From positions 78,821 through 142,820 of the forward strand of contig JACSYO010002119.1 in NCBI GenBank assembly GCA_016806645.1: a stretch of DNA of 64,000 bases. Direction: 5' to 3'. A program made the position numbers and the translations under genes. The notes under the pieces are model-generated. The model saw nothing but the letters and a program-made list of their open reading frames with translations, was not told the origin of the DNA and made no database searches. This DNA is from Ophiodon elongatus. Its lineage: Eukaryota; Chordata; Actinopteri; Perciformes; Hexagrammidae. The first letter of the stretch is position 1. Each line of letters starts with the position of its first letter. Positions 9,375-22,154 of the stretch are shown here, piece by piece.

Positions 9375-12300
9375 ACACACACACACACACACACACACGT
9401 TTGTTCTGCTGTATTTGAGAGGACCCTCACACGACGCGTTCCTTAGCAGCTAACGCTAATGCTAATACTAACGCTAACCCTAACCCTAACGCTAACACTA
9501 ACACTAATGCTAACCCTAACGCTAATGCTAACACTAACACTAACACTAATGCTAACGCTAATGCTAACACTAAGGCTAACACTAAAGCAAACGCTAACAC
9601 TAACGCAAACGCTAACGCTAACACTAACACTAATGCTAACCCTAACGCTAACGCTAACACTAACACTAACACTAATGCTAACGTTAATGCTAACACTAAA
9701 GCAAACGCTAACACTAACGCAAACGCTAACACTAACGCTAACAGTAATGCTAATGCTAACAGTAATGCTAATGCTAACGCTAACCTGAACCATTTGTTTT
9801 GGAAACATGTCTTTATTGATGTTTTCAAACACACAACAACAATAAAAAAAAATATCTTGCAATATGACAATAAAATCACTCGTTAGTCCTTCAGAGGAAC
9901 AAAGGTAACAAAGATGAGATGAAACTTTATTCATTATGAAGGAAATGCTCGTGTCAGAGATTGATCAAATATTACAAGAGAAGAATAAGAAAGAAACAAA
10001 AGAGTAAAAATATAAACGCATGCAAACAATAGAGGAAGAAGTATTAAGTGTATAGGAAGTTGCTGACACCAGTGAGACTAATGTAATATAGTTAAAATAT
10101 AAAAGTAAATTACAACAACATAGGATTAAAAACAAGAGTAAAAATATAAAGTGTATAAGGAGTAATACTAACACCAGTACCTAATAGAAAATTAAAAAAC
10201 AATGAATACCCTCATATAAATGAACATTTATGCTAAAAAAGTCATAAAATTCTTGCAGAAGTTACATACGTCATTGTTTTCCAGAACATTGTACAAAGTA
10301 CAGCTGATATTTGAGGTACTTTTGAAAACACAGCATCACCTCACAACAAAATGTTTGTCTCATAAATTATTGTAGATGTTTTAAAGTGAAATGTAATGCA
10401 ATTAAAGACACCAAAACATACATTTATTAAAAAAACACAAACTTAAATACCGTGTTTAGAGTCCAGACTTCATAAACGTACCTTCTGTTCGACGTCACCA
10501 CTTCAAATACAAACTATAAATGAATATATTTTTTTTTTAACTGCACCTCCTGATGTTTGCGGACGACTTGATGTTCTCCCCGTCTAAACGTCTACGCGCA
10601 TAAACCCTCCAGCTGGACGTCAAATACTGAAGATGAAATGAAAATCAAGCTGACTTTGTGTCTGTGGGGGAAAAAGACGGAAGAGGAGCAAGTTTTAATG
10701 TAAACATCAGCAGAACTACGCAGTAAAAACACTCATAAACCGCTTGACGTTGGCCAGGTTCAGGTGTGAAAGTCCTGGTTCAGGGCCGTGTGCAGACACG
10801 CTGCTCGTTACGTAGACTCAGGACGCGCTCGGGAGGATCAACATCTCCCAGTCCGTCTTATAAAGTCTAATAAGGTACGGGGGATGTCAAATAAAAAATC
10901 CACGCTGATGCATTTAATAGTTTTGAAGATCACTGGAAGCTCCCGTCCCTCCAGCCCATATATGAGCAGAGCCGAGAGACGCTCGTGCGCTCGGCTCTGA
11001 TTGCGCACCGTGACCTTCCGGAAGACGACGCGGAGACCCGCAAGGTCAAGTAAATATTTACAAAAATATATATTCATTCAACATTCATCTAAATTCCAAT
11101 TATAACAAACTGTAAGATTTGTACAATTCAAAAAACAAAAGGTTTTTTTGGGGATAATATCACAGTTTGAGAGGCTGTGTTGTATGTGTTGATTTTAAAT
11201 GTGTTGGTTTTATTTCAAGTATCCTAATATAAAAGTTGATTTTGCACACTGCTGGTTTCTTATAAATATTTACATTAATTACTGCTGCGTTTCACTTCAT
11301 CCGCTGATTATATTCACGATTGTTTGATTAATTTCTCGGCCTACAGAACGTCAGAAAATAATCAAAACATTATGACAAAAGGGAGACGTTTGAGATTTGA
11401 CGGGGTTTTTCTTCCGTACATCATATCGATGGCCGAAGAGCAAAACCTCATATCTGAAAAATGCACTTTTTTGAGAATAAAAAAAAAAATGTGTTGTTTT
11501 CTTGCAGAATGCTATTTGTTAAGGATACCCAATACATAATACATAATACATAATACAAAAAAATATACAAAAATACAAAAAATATAAAAATATACAAAGT
11601 GCAGATAGGAGGTTATTCCCCATAATTTTGCAGACAGGAGGTTTTGCACTTTGGCCGTCGATATTCAGGTAATAAACACATAAGACAAACAAAAGGTTAA
11701 ATATTTGTACGGCGAAATGCAGAAAAACATAATATACGTGGAGGATGAGTTACAGACGCGTGAGGACCGCGTCAGGTTGTTATGGAGACGCGTGAGGACC
11801 GCGTCAGGTTGTCATGGAGACGAGTGAGGACCGAGTCAGGTTGTTATGGAGACGTGTGAGGACCGCATCAGGTTGTCATGGAGACGAGTGAGGACCGAGT
11901 CAGGTTGTTATGGAGACGTGTGAGGACCGCGTCAGGTTGTCATGGAGACGTGTGAGGACCGCGTCAGGTTGTCATGGAGACGAGTGAGGACCGCGTCAGG
12001 TTGTCATGGAGACATGTGAGGACCGCGTCAGGTTGTCATGGAGACGTGTGAGGACCGCGTCAGGTTGTCATGGAGACGAGTGAGGACCGCGTCAGGTTGT
12101 CATGGAGACGAGTGAGGACCGAGTCAGGTTGTCATGGAGACATGTGAGGACCGCGTCAGGTTGTCATGGAGACGTGTGAGGACCGAGTCAGGTTGTTATG
12201 GAGACGTGTGAGGACCGTGTCAGGTTGTTATGGAGACGTGTGAGGACCGCGTCAGGTTGTCATGGAGACAGGGTTCGTGTCTCCGCCTCCTTTTTATCAG

Positions 12301-13046
12301 CAAACTTCTGCTAGAAAATTAATCGATTGTCAAAATAGTTGCTTTTAATTATCTGTCGATTGACTAAATCGATGAATGGCTTCGAGCTTAAATTCCCGTA
12401 TCGGCTGTTTGAGACCGTAAACATGAACGAAGACATCTCAGACGTCACTTTTAAAATGTTTCTTCAGACGAGGAAATGTCTGAAAGGACGTTTTAAATCT
12501 GGATTCTAATTTGCCGCCGGCTGTAATCTTAACTCTGAACCAGCTGACTGAGCTTCTGCTTTTGTTACCTGTTATTGTCTTTTTGTTTATTTGTTTATTT
12601 GCTTGTGTCTCGAGGAGCTCTTTGTGATTCTCCTGTATATCAAGATACTTTATTTATTTACTCAGCGTAGTTTTTGCTCCCGAGCCGACTCGGTGTTGAA
12701 CTACATGGACAACACACACAAAACTCAGATACAATCATCCGCATGCAAACGACACATAAGAGAACCAATATTTGGTTAAAATATAAAATATAATACAATA
12801 TTGCCAAAGCACAGCAAAGCATACGTTCAATTATTAAATTAAACATGAAATAAATGTATAAAAAGAACAAAGAAACCTCCCAAAACCAGGTGTGTGTACA
12901 TGCACGCGTGCTTGTGTGTTTAAGTTTATTTAATTCATAAAGCACTTTAAAAGCTAACAGGTTTTGCACCAAAGTGCTTCACGAAGACATTTTTGTGCAT
13001 GAAAATAATTAAAACGACATAAAAATAAAACATTCGTGTTTGTTTG

Positions 13047-13089
<43 letters not shown>

Positions 13090-13927
13090 CCTCAATTAAA
13101 TAGTAAAGCAGTTAATTAAGAATCAGTGGTGAGGTATGACGATGCTACGCTAACCCCGTGTGGCATGAATAGCTCTTTAAAAGGTATTTAAAGGAACTTT
13201 ACATGGTAAGAACAGAAACAAATGAACAAATGAAACACATCTACCTTTCACCTTTTAATTAGAAGGTGGAGGAAAGATATTTTACAGGAGAAAAAGTCAT
13301 GACATTCCAGAAGGAATCAGGGAATATTTTGAGGTATTTATGGACAATATAGTGTGTTTGTATGGAAAGCCAAAAGCGCCAATAAACGCCTCTATTTTCA
13401 AACGCTGCAAAAAAGTGCAGTTTTTTTACGCCGTATAAAAGGAGTCAAAAACGCTGTTTTCTTATTCCCCTCACAGTCATGGGCACCTTCTTCTGTTTCG
13501 TGAGCCCAAAGTTTCTGTAAGCAGTCGGTCAAGAGTGAAACCAGAACAAATGATGGCAGACATTTGTAAAAAAACAAAAAAACGCGTTAGTGGTGGCGCT
13601 TCCTTGGTTAAAAACGCCCCAAAAAGCAACATTTCTAACATAAATTATGCGAAAATAGAGGCGTTTAATGTCACTTTCGGCTTTCCATACATTCAACGTC
13701 ATGAAGGAACCGGGTGGACCACCGTAAAGTGACCGGTTTCCTCCCACAGACGTACTCGGGGCTCTTCTGCGTGGTGGTGAACCCCTACAAGATGCTGCCC
13801 ATCTACTCGGAGAAGATCATCGAGATGTACAAGGGCAAGAAACGCCACGAGGTGCCGCCTCACATCTACTCCATCACAGACAACGCCTACAGGAACATGA
13901 TGCAAGGTGACTGTGTGTCAGTATTAT

Positions 13928-13965
<38 letters not shown>

Positions 13966-15366
13966 AACATGTACGGAAGGACCAGTCTGTGGCCAATATA
14001 CAATATACAATATTGTTTAAAGTTTAACGGGTCAGTTCTCACATATAAAAGAATACATTTTATCTTATCTGATCCCTTAAGCCATTTAATTAAGAGTGTT
14101 GCAATATACAGGTATTGATGATAATGTGACATTTAAAGATTGAATGTTGATAATGTGATTATAATACACATATAATAATAATGCATAAATAATCCAGCGC
14201 CTCTTAAAGGCAGAGTTGGTAAGGCTTTTTGTTTCATCTTCTTATTATATATATTTTTATATATATATATAAATATTTTTAAATGAGACATGTAGAATTA
14301 AGTGTTTTTGAAGAAATATAAAAAATGTTAGCTTTGATTCGGTTGCTTTTTCCGACCGAAGCATCCACACATGATGTGTTCAAGGGCCTCTGAAAAAGTT
14401 GGAAATCCGACGATAACGTCAGTTTTTACGTCGTATGGTGACGATAAACGGTGTAGTTTTGGGGATTGTTTAAAGAAAACGTGCTTTTCTATCCCTATTG
14501 GGGGTTCAGAGGGTTAAAGCTAGTGTTGGTCATCGTCTCTTTACATCCCGACAAAAATCAATAAATCAAATATTTTGACAAAAACATTCTTGCTGCTGTG
14601 AGTACTAACAGCAGCCATGTTGGTTGTTTACGTCCATAAACAACCGATGCTTTAGGGCGGGGCTTACTGTGATTGACAGGTCGTCACAACGGCGTTGTCC
14701 GGTTTGGGAATCGTCCACGTTTTTTGTCTCACAACTTCAAGTCCAAAAAAATTTGGTCACCTAAAAAATTTCTTATTCAACGTCTTATTGGTTGCATTTA
14801 GCTCCGCCCACTCGTGGTGTCACTCCTGGTTGCAAAAATCCAAGATGGCGACGGCCACAATGCAGAAATGAAGGCGTCAAAACGTCGGCCCACGAATCAA
14901 TGAGTGACGTCACGGAGCCTCTTCTCATATGCAGTCAACGGGAAAAAGACCAGGCTTGAACTATATTTATCTTCTACTAGTAATAGTACTAGTACTAGTA
15001 GAAGAAGTATAGTACCCGGGGCCTCGGGGCCTCGGAGCCCCGGAGCCCCGGAGCCTCGGAGCCTCTGGGCCTCGGGGCCCCGGATCCTCGGAGTGTGCCA
15101 CCGGGGCTCCGGATGGTCCGCCGCTGACCTCGGACCAACTCCGTTCTTTCCATTCGGCCCCAGGATGGCCATACATGGAGCAGGGAGACAGATTACAGCC
15201 ACGGAGCCTCCGCATCCACATCCACCTGCTATTTATAGACCAGGGAGTGATGGAGGATAATCTCCCCCCCTCCCTCCTCCTCCCCCTCCCCCCCTTCCCT
15301 CGCCCCCCCCCCTCAGAGTATCAGAGTTCATGTTTGGTGTCTTCAGCTCAGTCAACATTTCACATA

Positions 15367-15435
<69 letters not shown>

Positions 15436-15598
15436 TCTCTCTGTCTCTCTCCCTCTCTCCCTCCCCCCTCCCTCCCCCCCTCCCTCTCTCTGTCCCTCTC
15501 CACAGACCGTGAGGATCAGTCTATTCTCTGCACGTGAGTCTAAACAACACTTTTTCCATCACACCCATGCATGTATGAGCACACACACACACACACAC

Positions 15599-15662
<64 letters not shown>

Positions 15663-16127
15663 TTCCATCACTTAAGGGGACATTGCATTGACTTACATTC
15701 ATTCCTGGGGATTTAAATTCTTAAAGATTTAATGATTTTATTATATATGTAAAATGTCAGAAAACAGAAATATGTAAATTGCTTGAAAATACTCGATTTT
15801 ATTATCAAAACAGCAAATATTCATATTTAAGACGTCAGATCTGGTGAACTTTTGCTGAAAAACTACTTTAACGATTAATTAAATATCAGAATCATCTATT
15901 TGATCTATCGACTATTTTTAAAAAAAAAATCTATTTGTTGTTTAAATCCAGATTAATTACCATCATTGTCTCTCATCCCCCCCCCCCCCCACCTCTCTGA
16001 CACCCAGAGGTGAGTCCGGAGCCGGGAAGACAGAAAACACCAAGAAGGTGATTCAGTACCTGGCCGTCGTCGCCTCCTCACACAAAGGCAAGAAGGACGG
16101 CAACCCTGTGAGTGGAGAACCATATAT

Positions 16128-16183
<56 letters not shown>

Positions 16184-16738
16184 TATTGATGATCATTTGT
16201 TGTGTTTTTTTACAGTTAAAATCTTAATCTGCACGTCTGTTGAATTATAGGAACGTCAACTAATCTGTGTTGTTAAAATGAGACACGTGCAAATGTTTAG
16301 AAAACATAGACATAATTAAAACAAATAAACATTTAATATAAAACACATAAAACTACAGAATCATATAAAGACAGACGGGAGGAAAGCCTCCAAACCTTTG
16401 ACCAAGGTTTTCTTAATAAGACGTATAAATATAAATAATATATTAAAAAAAACCTAGTGAAAGAAGTATTCAGAGCTAGTAATACTACAGTGTATAAATA
16501 CTCAGTTACAAGGCAAAGTCCTGCATTGAAAATTATACTTTTGTACAAAATATACTACAAGAAAAAAAAAGTAAAACTCATTATGCAGAATGACATTTAT
16601 TATATTATTGTATTATATTAATTTATACTTTAACGTTGCAGCTGTTAGAGGTGGAGCACATTTTTTATATATTTATTATTTACTGAGTGGCTTATAAAGT
16701 CTCACCTTTATCCATAATAATACATCGGCCTTTAGAAC

Positions 16739-16786
<48 letters not shown>

Positions 16787-17607
16787 GTGCAGTACTTGAG
16801 TAATTTACGTTACTCGTAAAAATCCAAGCTGATGAATTTAATTATTCATTAATTTCTATTTTGTACATTTTGTGATGTTCAGCGTGAAGCTTTTCTACTT
16901 TTTAGTAGATTTACCCACGAAAGGTTTGATGACTATCATATAAATATTTATACTTCCTGTATGTTGCCGACTCAGCTGTTTGTAATCCAGCTAAATAAAC
17001 TATCTGTGGGTCGTTTAGCCGACAAAAGGATTATTGTTATTATTTTACTGGATGCAGACTGTAGCGGCTAATTAAAGGAACATGTTGTGTTCCTGCAGCC
17101 GCAGCAGCAGACGGGCTCTCTGGCCTACGTGAGTACAAACACCTTCTACACAAGAAAATACACATGCAAATACACAAGGTACAGTACTTGTATATGTAGC
17201 TGTACGGAGGGGCGGAGGAGGAAGTATCCAGATGTTTTACTTCAGTAAAAGTAGCAATACTACGGTAAAATTAAAAAGAAATAATAAAAGTAAAAAAGTA
17301 AATGTAAAATTATTTGCAGCAAGAAAATACTAAAAGTACAAGAAATATGTATTTATTTATTTTAGATTTTTATATAAATATACATAGCATATTTATTTAT
17401 TTTTGATTATATTATAAATATACATTTACATATTTTATATACATATATATACATGTATATATGTATATATGTATATATACATATATCTAATAATAGATTA
17501 TATTATATATATATACATTTATAATATATATATATATATATGTAATATATAATCAAAAATAAATAAATATGATATAAATATTTATATAGAAATAAAAATA
17601 AAATAAA

Positions 17608-17642
<35 letters not shown>

Positions 17643-18075
17643 TTTTCTTTTATCACTCAGATTTAATCACAAAAACAAAGTACAAAAAGTTAAAGTTCTC
17701 AAATTGAATTATGGAGATTACTATTGATTATATTATAGTATTATAATTATTGGTGCATTAATGTGTTCATTACTTTAATGTTGCAGGTGATTTTAATGAC
17801 TCAATCTGTAATATTAATCATTGTTTTTGTTTTGTATTTTCTTAGAAGTTTATTTTAAATGCTTCTCATATGTTTGACATTATATTTATCATATTGTATT
17901 TTTCATGTATTTTTATATTAACTCTTTATTTTCCAGTAAAAGCATTTCACAGAAATTAAATCAGTTAATAGTTTAGATTATATTTTGGTTTAATAATCTG
18001 AATCTGTAAATCAACTAAAAAAAAAAAAAAAAAAAAAAAAAGATAGAGATAGATAGATGGATGGATAGATAGATG

Positions 18076-18150
<75 letters not shown>

Positions 18151-21100
18151 GGATAGATATTTTATTTATCCCACAAGGGGATTCTTTTTTGCTACAGCAG
18201 CATTTTTACATACAGGTAAGATAATATAAGAACAATATATAGAATAAATAGAATAGAAGAAGAAGAAGAAAATAAGAAAAATGCACAATATATACAACAA
18301 ATAGAATAGAATAATAATATTAAATTTAATTAACTAACAAAACAGTAGTGCAAGATGTAGCAAAGCTTTAAAATAAATACAAAAGTGCAACATTTCCCTC
18401 TGAGGTGCAGTGGAAGTGGAAACACTCAAGTAAAGTACCTCAAAACTTTATTAATTTGAGTAAAAGTCCTGGGTTGCGTGTGCCCTCGCTTTGGGCTGCA
18501 GGGGGAGCTGGAGAAGCAGCTGCTGCAGGCGAACCCCATCCTGGAGGCCTTCGGGAACGCCAAGACCATCAAGAACGACAACTCCTCTCGATTCGTGAGT
18601 CGTGGTTTTAATGCTAATTTAATAATTTAGTAACTAATTTAATGCATGTGTTTGAGAGTCACAACGTTTAACGGGGTCTCACGTCGTCTCCTCCGCTCCA
18701 CAGGGAAAGTTCATCAAGCTCAACTTCGACGTGACCGGCTACTTAGTCGGAGCCAACATCGACACCTGTATCCTCTTTTAGAATCGAGTGTACTGTGTTT
18801 GAAATGTGTTTGAACCCCGGTTACCGGCTTCACCCGGTTACCTGCTTCACCCGGTTACCGGCTTCACCCGGTTACCGGCTTCACCCGGTTACCGGCTTCA
18901 CCCGGTTACCTGCTCCTTAACCCTCTCCTGCCCGGACCAGACCTTCTGGAGAAGTCTCGCTGCATCCGACAGGGCAACACCGAGAGGGCCTTCCACATCT
19001 TCTACTACATGGTGGCGGGAGCCAAAGACAAGCTGAAGGGTGAGCGGAACGTTACGCAACATTTAGCCCCTCCCACACGCTGATGGGAGGGGCTACCGTG
19101 CACGGTGTCAGGATTCTAACCAACACCGTAGGCACGGTTACGGGACACATTTGGGGTTAAGTGTCTTGCACAAGGACGCATCGGCGTGGACTAGCGGAGC
19201 CGGGGATTGAACCCGTGACCTTCCGATCGAAGGACCCCTGCTCTATCATTTACCGTCAGCCAGTACTCATGTTCACTGAGTGGAGCCTGAACGCATCATC
19301 ATGTAAACCAGGCTAGCAGTTTCCCCCTGCTTCCAGTCTTTATGCTAAACTAGGCTAATCCCGCCCTATGATCTGCCTCATTGGTTCTTTTCCCCTTCTT
19401 CTTCTTCTGTCTCCTCATTGGTTCTTTTCCCCTTCTTCTTCTTCTTCTGTCTCCTCATTGGTTCTTTTCCCCTTCTTCTTCTTCTGTCTCCTCATTGGTT
19501 CTTTTCCCCTTCTTCTTCTTCTTCTGTCTCCTCATTGGTTCTTTTCCCCTTCTTCTTCTTCTTCTTCTGTCTCCTCATTGGTTCTTTTCCCCTTCTTCTT
19601 CTTCTTCTTCTTCTTCTTCTTCTTCTTCTGTCTCCTCATTGGTTATTTTCCCTTTCTTCTTCTTCTTCTTCTTCTTCTTCTGTCTCCTCATTGGTTATTT
19701 TCCCCTTTCCAGAGAAGCTCTCCAAAGACCTTTGTTTTTACTCATGTTTACTCGCTTGTGGGCTTCATTTTTTCGGTACCGGTACCAAGGGGGTCCGCGG
19801 GCCAGTGGTTGGGGACGCTGCTGTAAGTGATGTTGTTCGTGTGTTTAGAGGAGCTCCTGCTGGAGGACTTCAGCAGCTACCGCTTCCTGGTGGCCGGCCA
19901 CGTGGAGATCTCCGGTCAGGAGGACGACGAGATGTTCAACGAGACCCTGGAGGCCATGGAGATCATGGGCTTCACCGAGGAGGAGAGAATAGGTGCAACC
20001 TGAGAACAAAAGTTTTACTTTTAGTTTTACATTATTGCACGAGTGAACAGTCAGTTTCTACTGAAGCTTCAGTGTAATAGATTTTAAGGGACCACGTTGT
20101 AGTTGTACCTTTTGTTGTCCTTCTTTGTTGAGGTCAAGGAAAAGTGGTTAGGAAAAGACGCTAGGAGGCGACTTTTTTACTTTTCGAGGCACAATCCCAA
20201 ACTCCAACCTCACGGACTCACGGACTTCGTCGAGTGTTTGTCTCTCAGACATGTTGAGTCCTTTATGAACCCTTTCCGTGAGTCAGCATTAGATGCAGAC
20301 TTTGCTCAAGGGAATTACCCACAATTCATAGCAACGTGATGTTAAACACACAGTTACCAATAGAAGCATGGAGACGTTAAAGAGGTAAACAAAGAGGAGG
20401 TTATGTGGGTGTTCAGCCTGGAAAATTACATTTACAAAAACATTAAGGATTAAAGATGGGACATAAAAACACATGAAATGACATGAAATTCAAGCCCTAA
20501 AGTCTCTCACTCTCAACCATTTGACAGGTGACGTCAGTGAGTCCCTGAGGGTTCAGGGTTGAAGCCCTTAGCCCCTCTAAGGCCTTAAACCCTGAACCCT
20601 CAGGGATTCACATTGGGATTGGGCCTACGAGTCCATGGGCAAAAAGGAACTTCCTGAGCATCACTTCCTGTTACTCACTTCCTCTTCAGTGCAGCTATTG
20701 ACGATATATAAATACACCAACACACTGATTCCAAAGCACCAACTTTAATGTAGTTTTGTAGGCTTTCGCTGTGCTGCCGTATTATGTCGTCCCTCCTCTT
20801 CCTCGCTGCAGGGATGATGAAGGTGGTGTCCACGGTGCTCCAGCTGGGCCAGGTCACGTTTGAGAAGGAGAGGAACAGCGAGCAGGCGACCATGCCCGAC
20901 AACACCGGTAAAATAACACACCAACGCCGGGTCTGTGAATGAACCCTGAACCCTCTGCAGCTGTGTCTGACCTTCTCTGTCTCCTGTTACCCATCAACCC
21001 CCCCCACCCCCACCCCTCATCAACCCCCCCCCCACCCCCCCCTCCCCCACCAGCTGCACAGAAGGTGTGCCACCTGCAGGGCATCAACGTCACCGACTTC

Positions 21101-22121
21101 ACCCGCGCCATCCTCACCCCTCGGATCAAAGTGGGAAGGGAGGTGGTGCAGAAGGCGCAGACCAAGCAGCAGGTAACGGCAACCCCAGACCCTCGAGAGG
21201 CAACCCCAGACCCTCGAGAGGCAACCCCAGACCCTCGAGAGGCAACCCCAGACCCTCGAGAGGCAACCCCAGACCCTTGAGAGGCAACCCCAGACCCTCA
21301 TGAGGCAACCCCAGACCCTCGAGAGGCAACGCAGAGCTGTGACACTGTCCCGAAATTAACCTTTCAACTTTCTCCCTGCAGGCCGACTTCGCGGTGGAGG
21401 CTCTGGCGAAGGCCATGTACGAGCGGCTGTTCCGCTGGATCCTGGCCCGAGTCAACAAGACGCTGGACAAGAGCAAGAGGCAGTCGTCCTCCTTCCTGGG
21501 CATCCTGGACATCGCCGGCTTCGAGATCTTCGAGGTGAGCGCTTCGCCCCGAAAACCACCAACACGTTGCTTCTGTTGCATCGCGCGCACGTCGTTCTCT
21601 GATCGCCTCTGAACACCTCCTCCCCGCCTCAGGACAACTCCTTCGAGCAGCTGTGCATCAACTACACCAACGAGCGTCTGCAGCAGCTCTTCAACCACAC
21701 CATGTTCGTCCTGGAGCAGGAGGAGTACAAGAGGGAGGGCATCGAGTGGAACTTCATCGACTTCGGCCTGGACCTGCTGCCCTGCATCGAGCTCATCGAG
21801 AGGCCGGTCGGTGGCGTGTTTGATTGGTTTAATTTAACTTTATAATATCCAAAAAGACCACTATTTGTGGGCGAGAGGGGACGAGGACGGGTCCAACAAA
21901 CGGGACTTTAAACCGGATGACGAACCCTAACTGTTGGTTTAGTAGCAATTAACATATAAAATGTATCTAAAAAATACTATATATATATAGATATATATTT
22001 ATATCTATATATATATATAGATATATATATAGATAGATATTTATATCTATATATATATAGATATATATATAGATAGATATCTATATATAGATATATATCT
22101 ATATATATATCTATATATATA

Positions 22122-22154
<33 letters not shown>

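Noticed and set aside
9448..9786. True chromosome end
   Set aside because: The array is degenerate and flanked on both sides by myosin exons.
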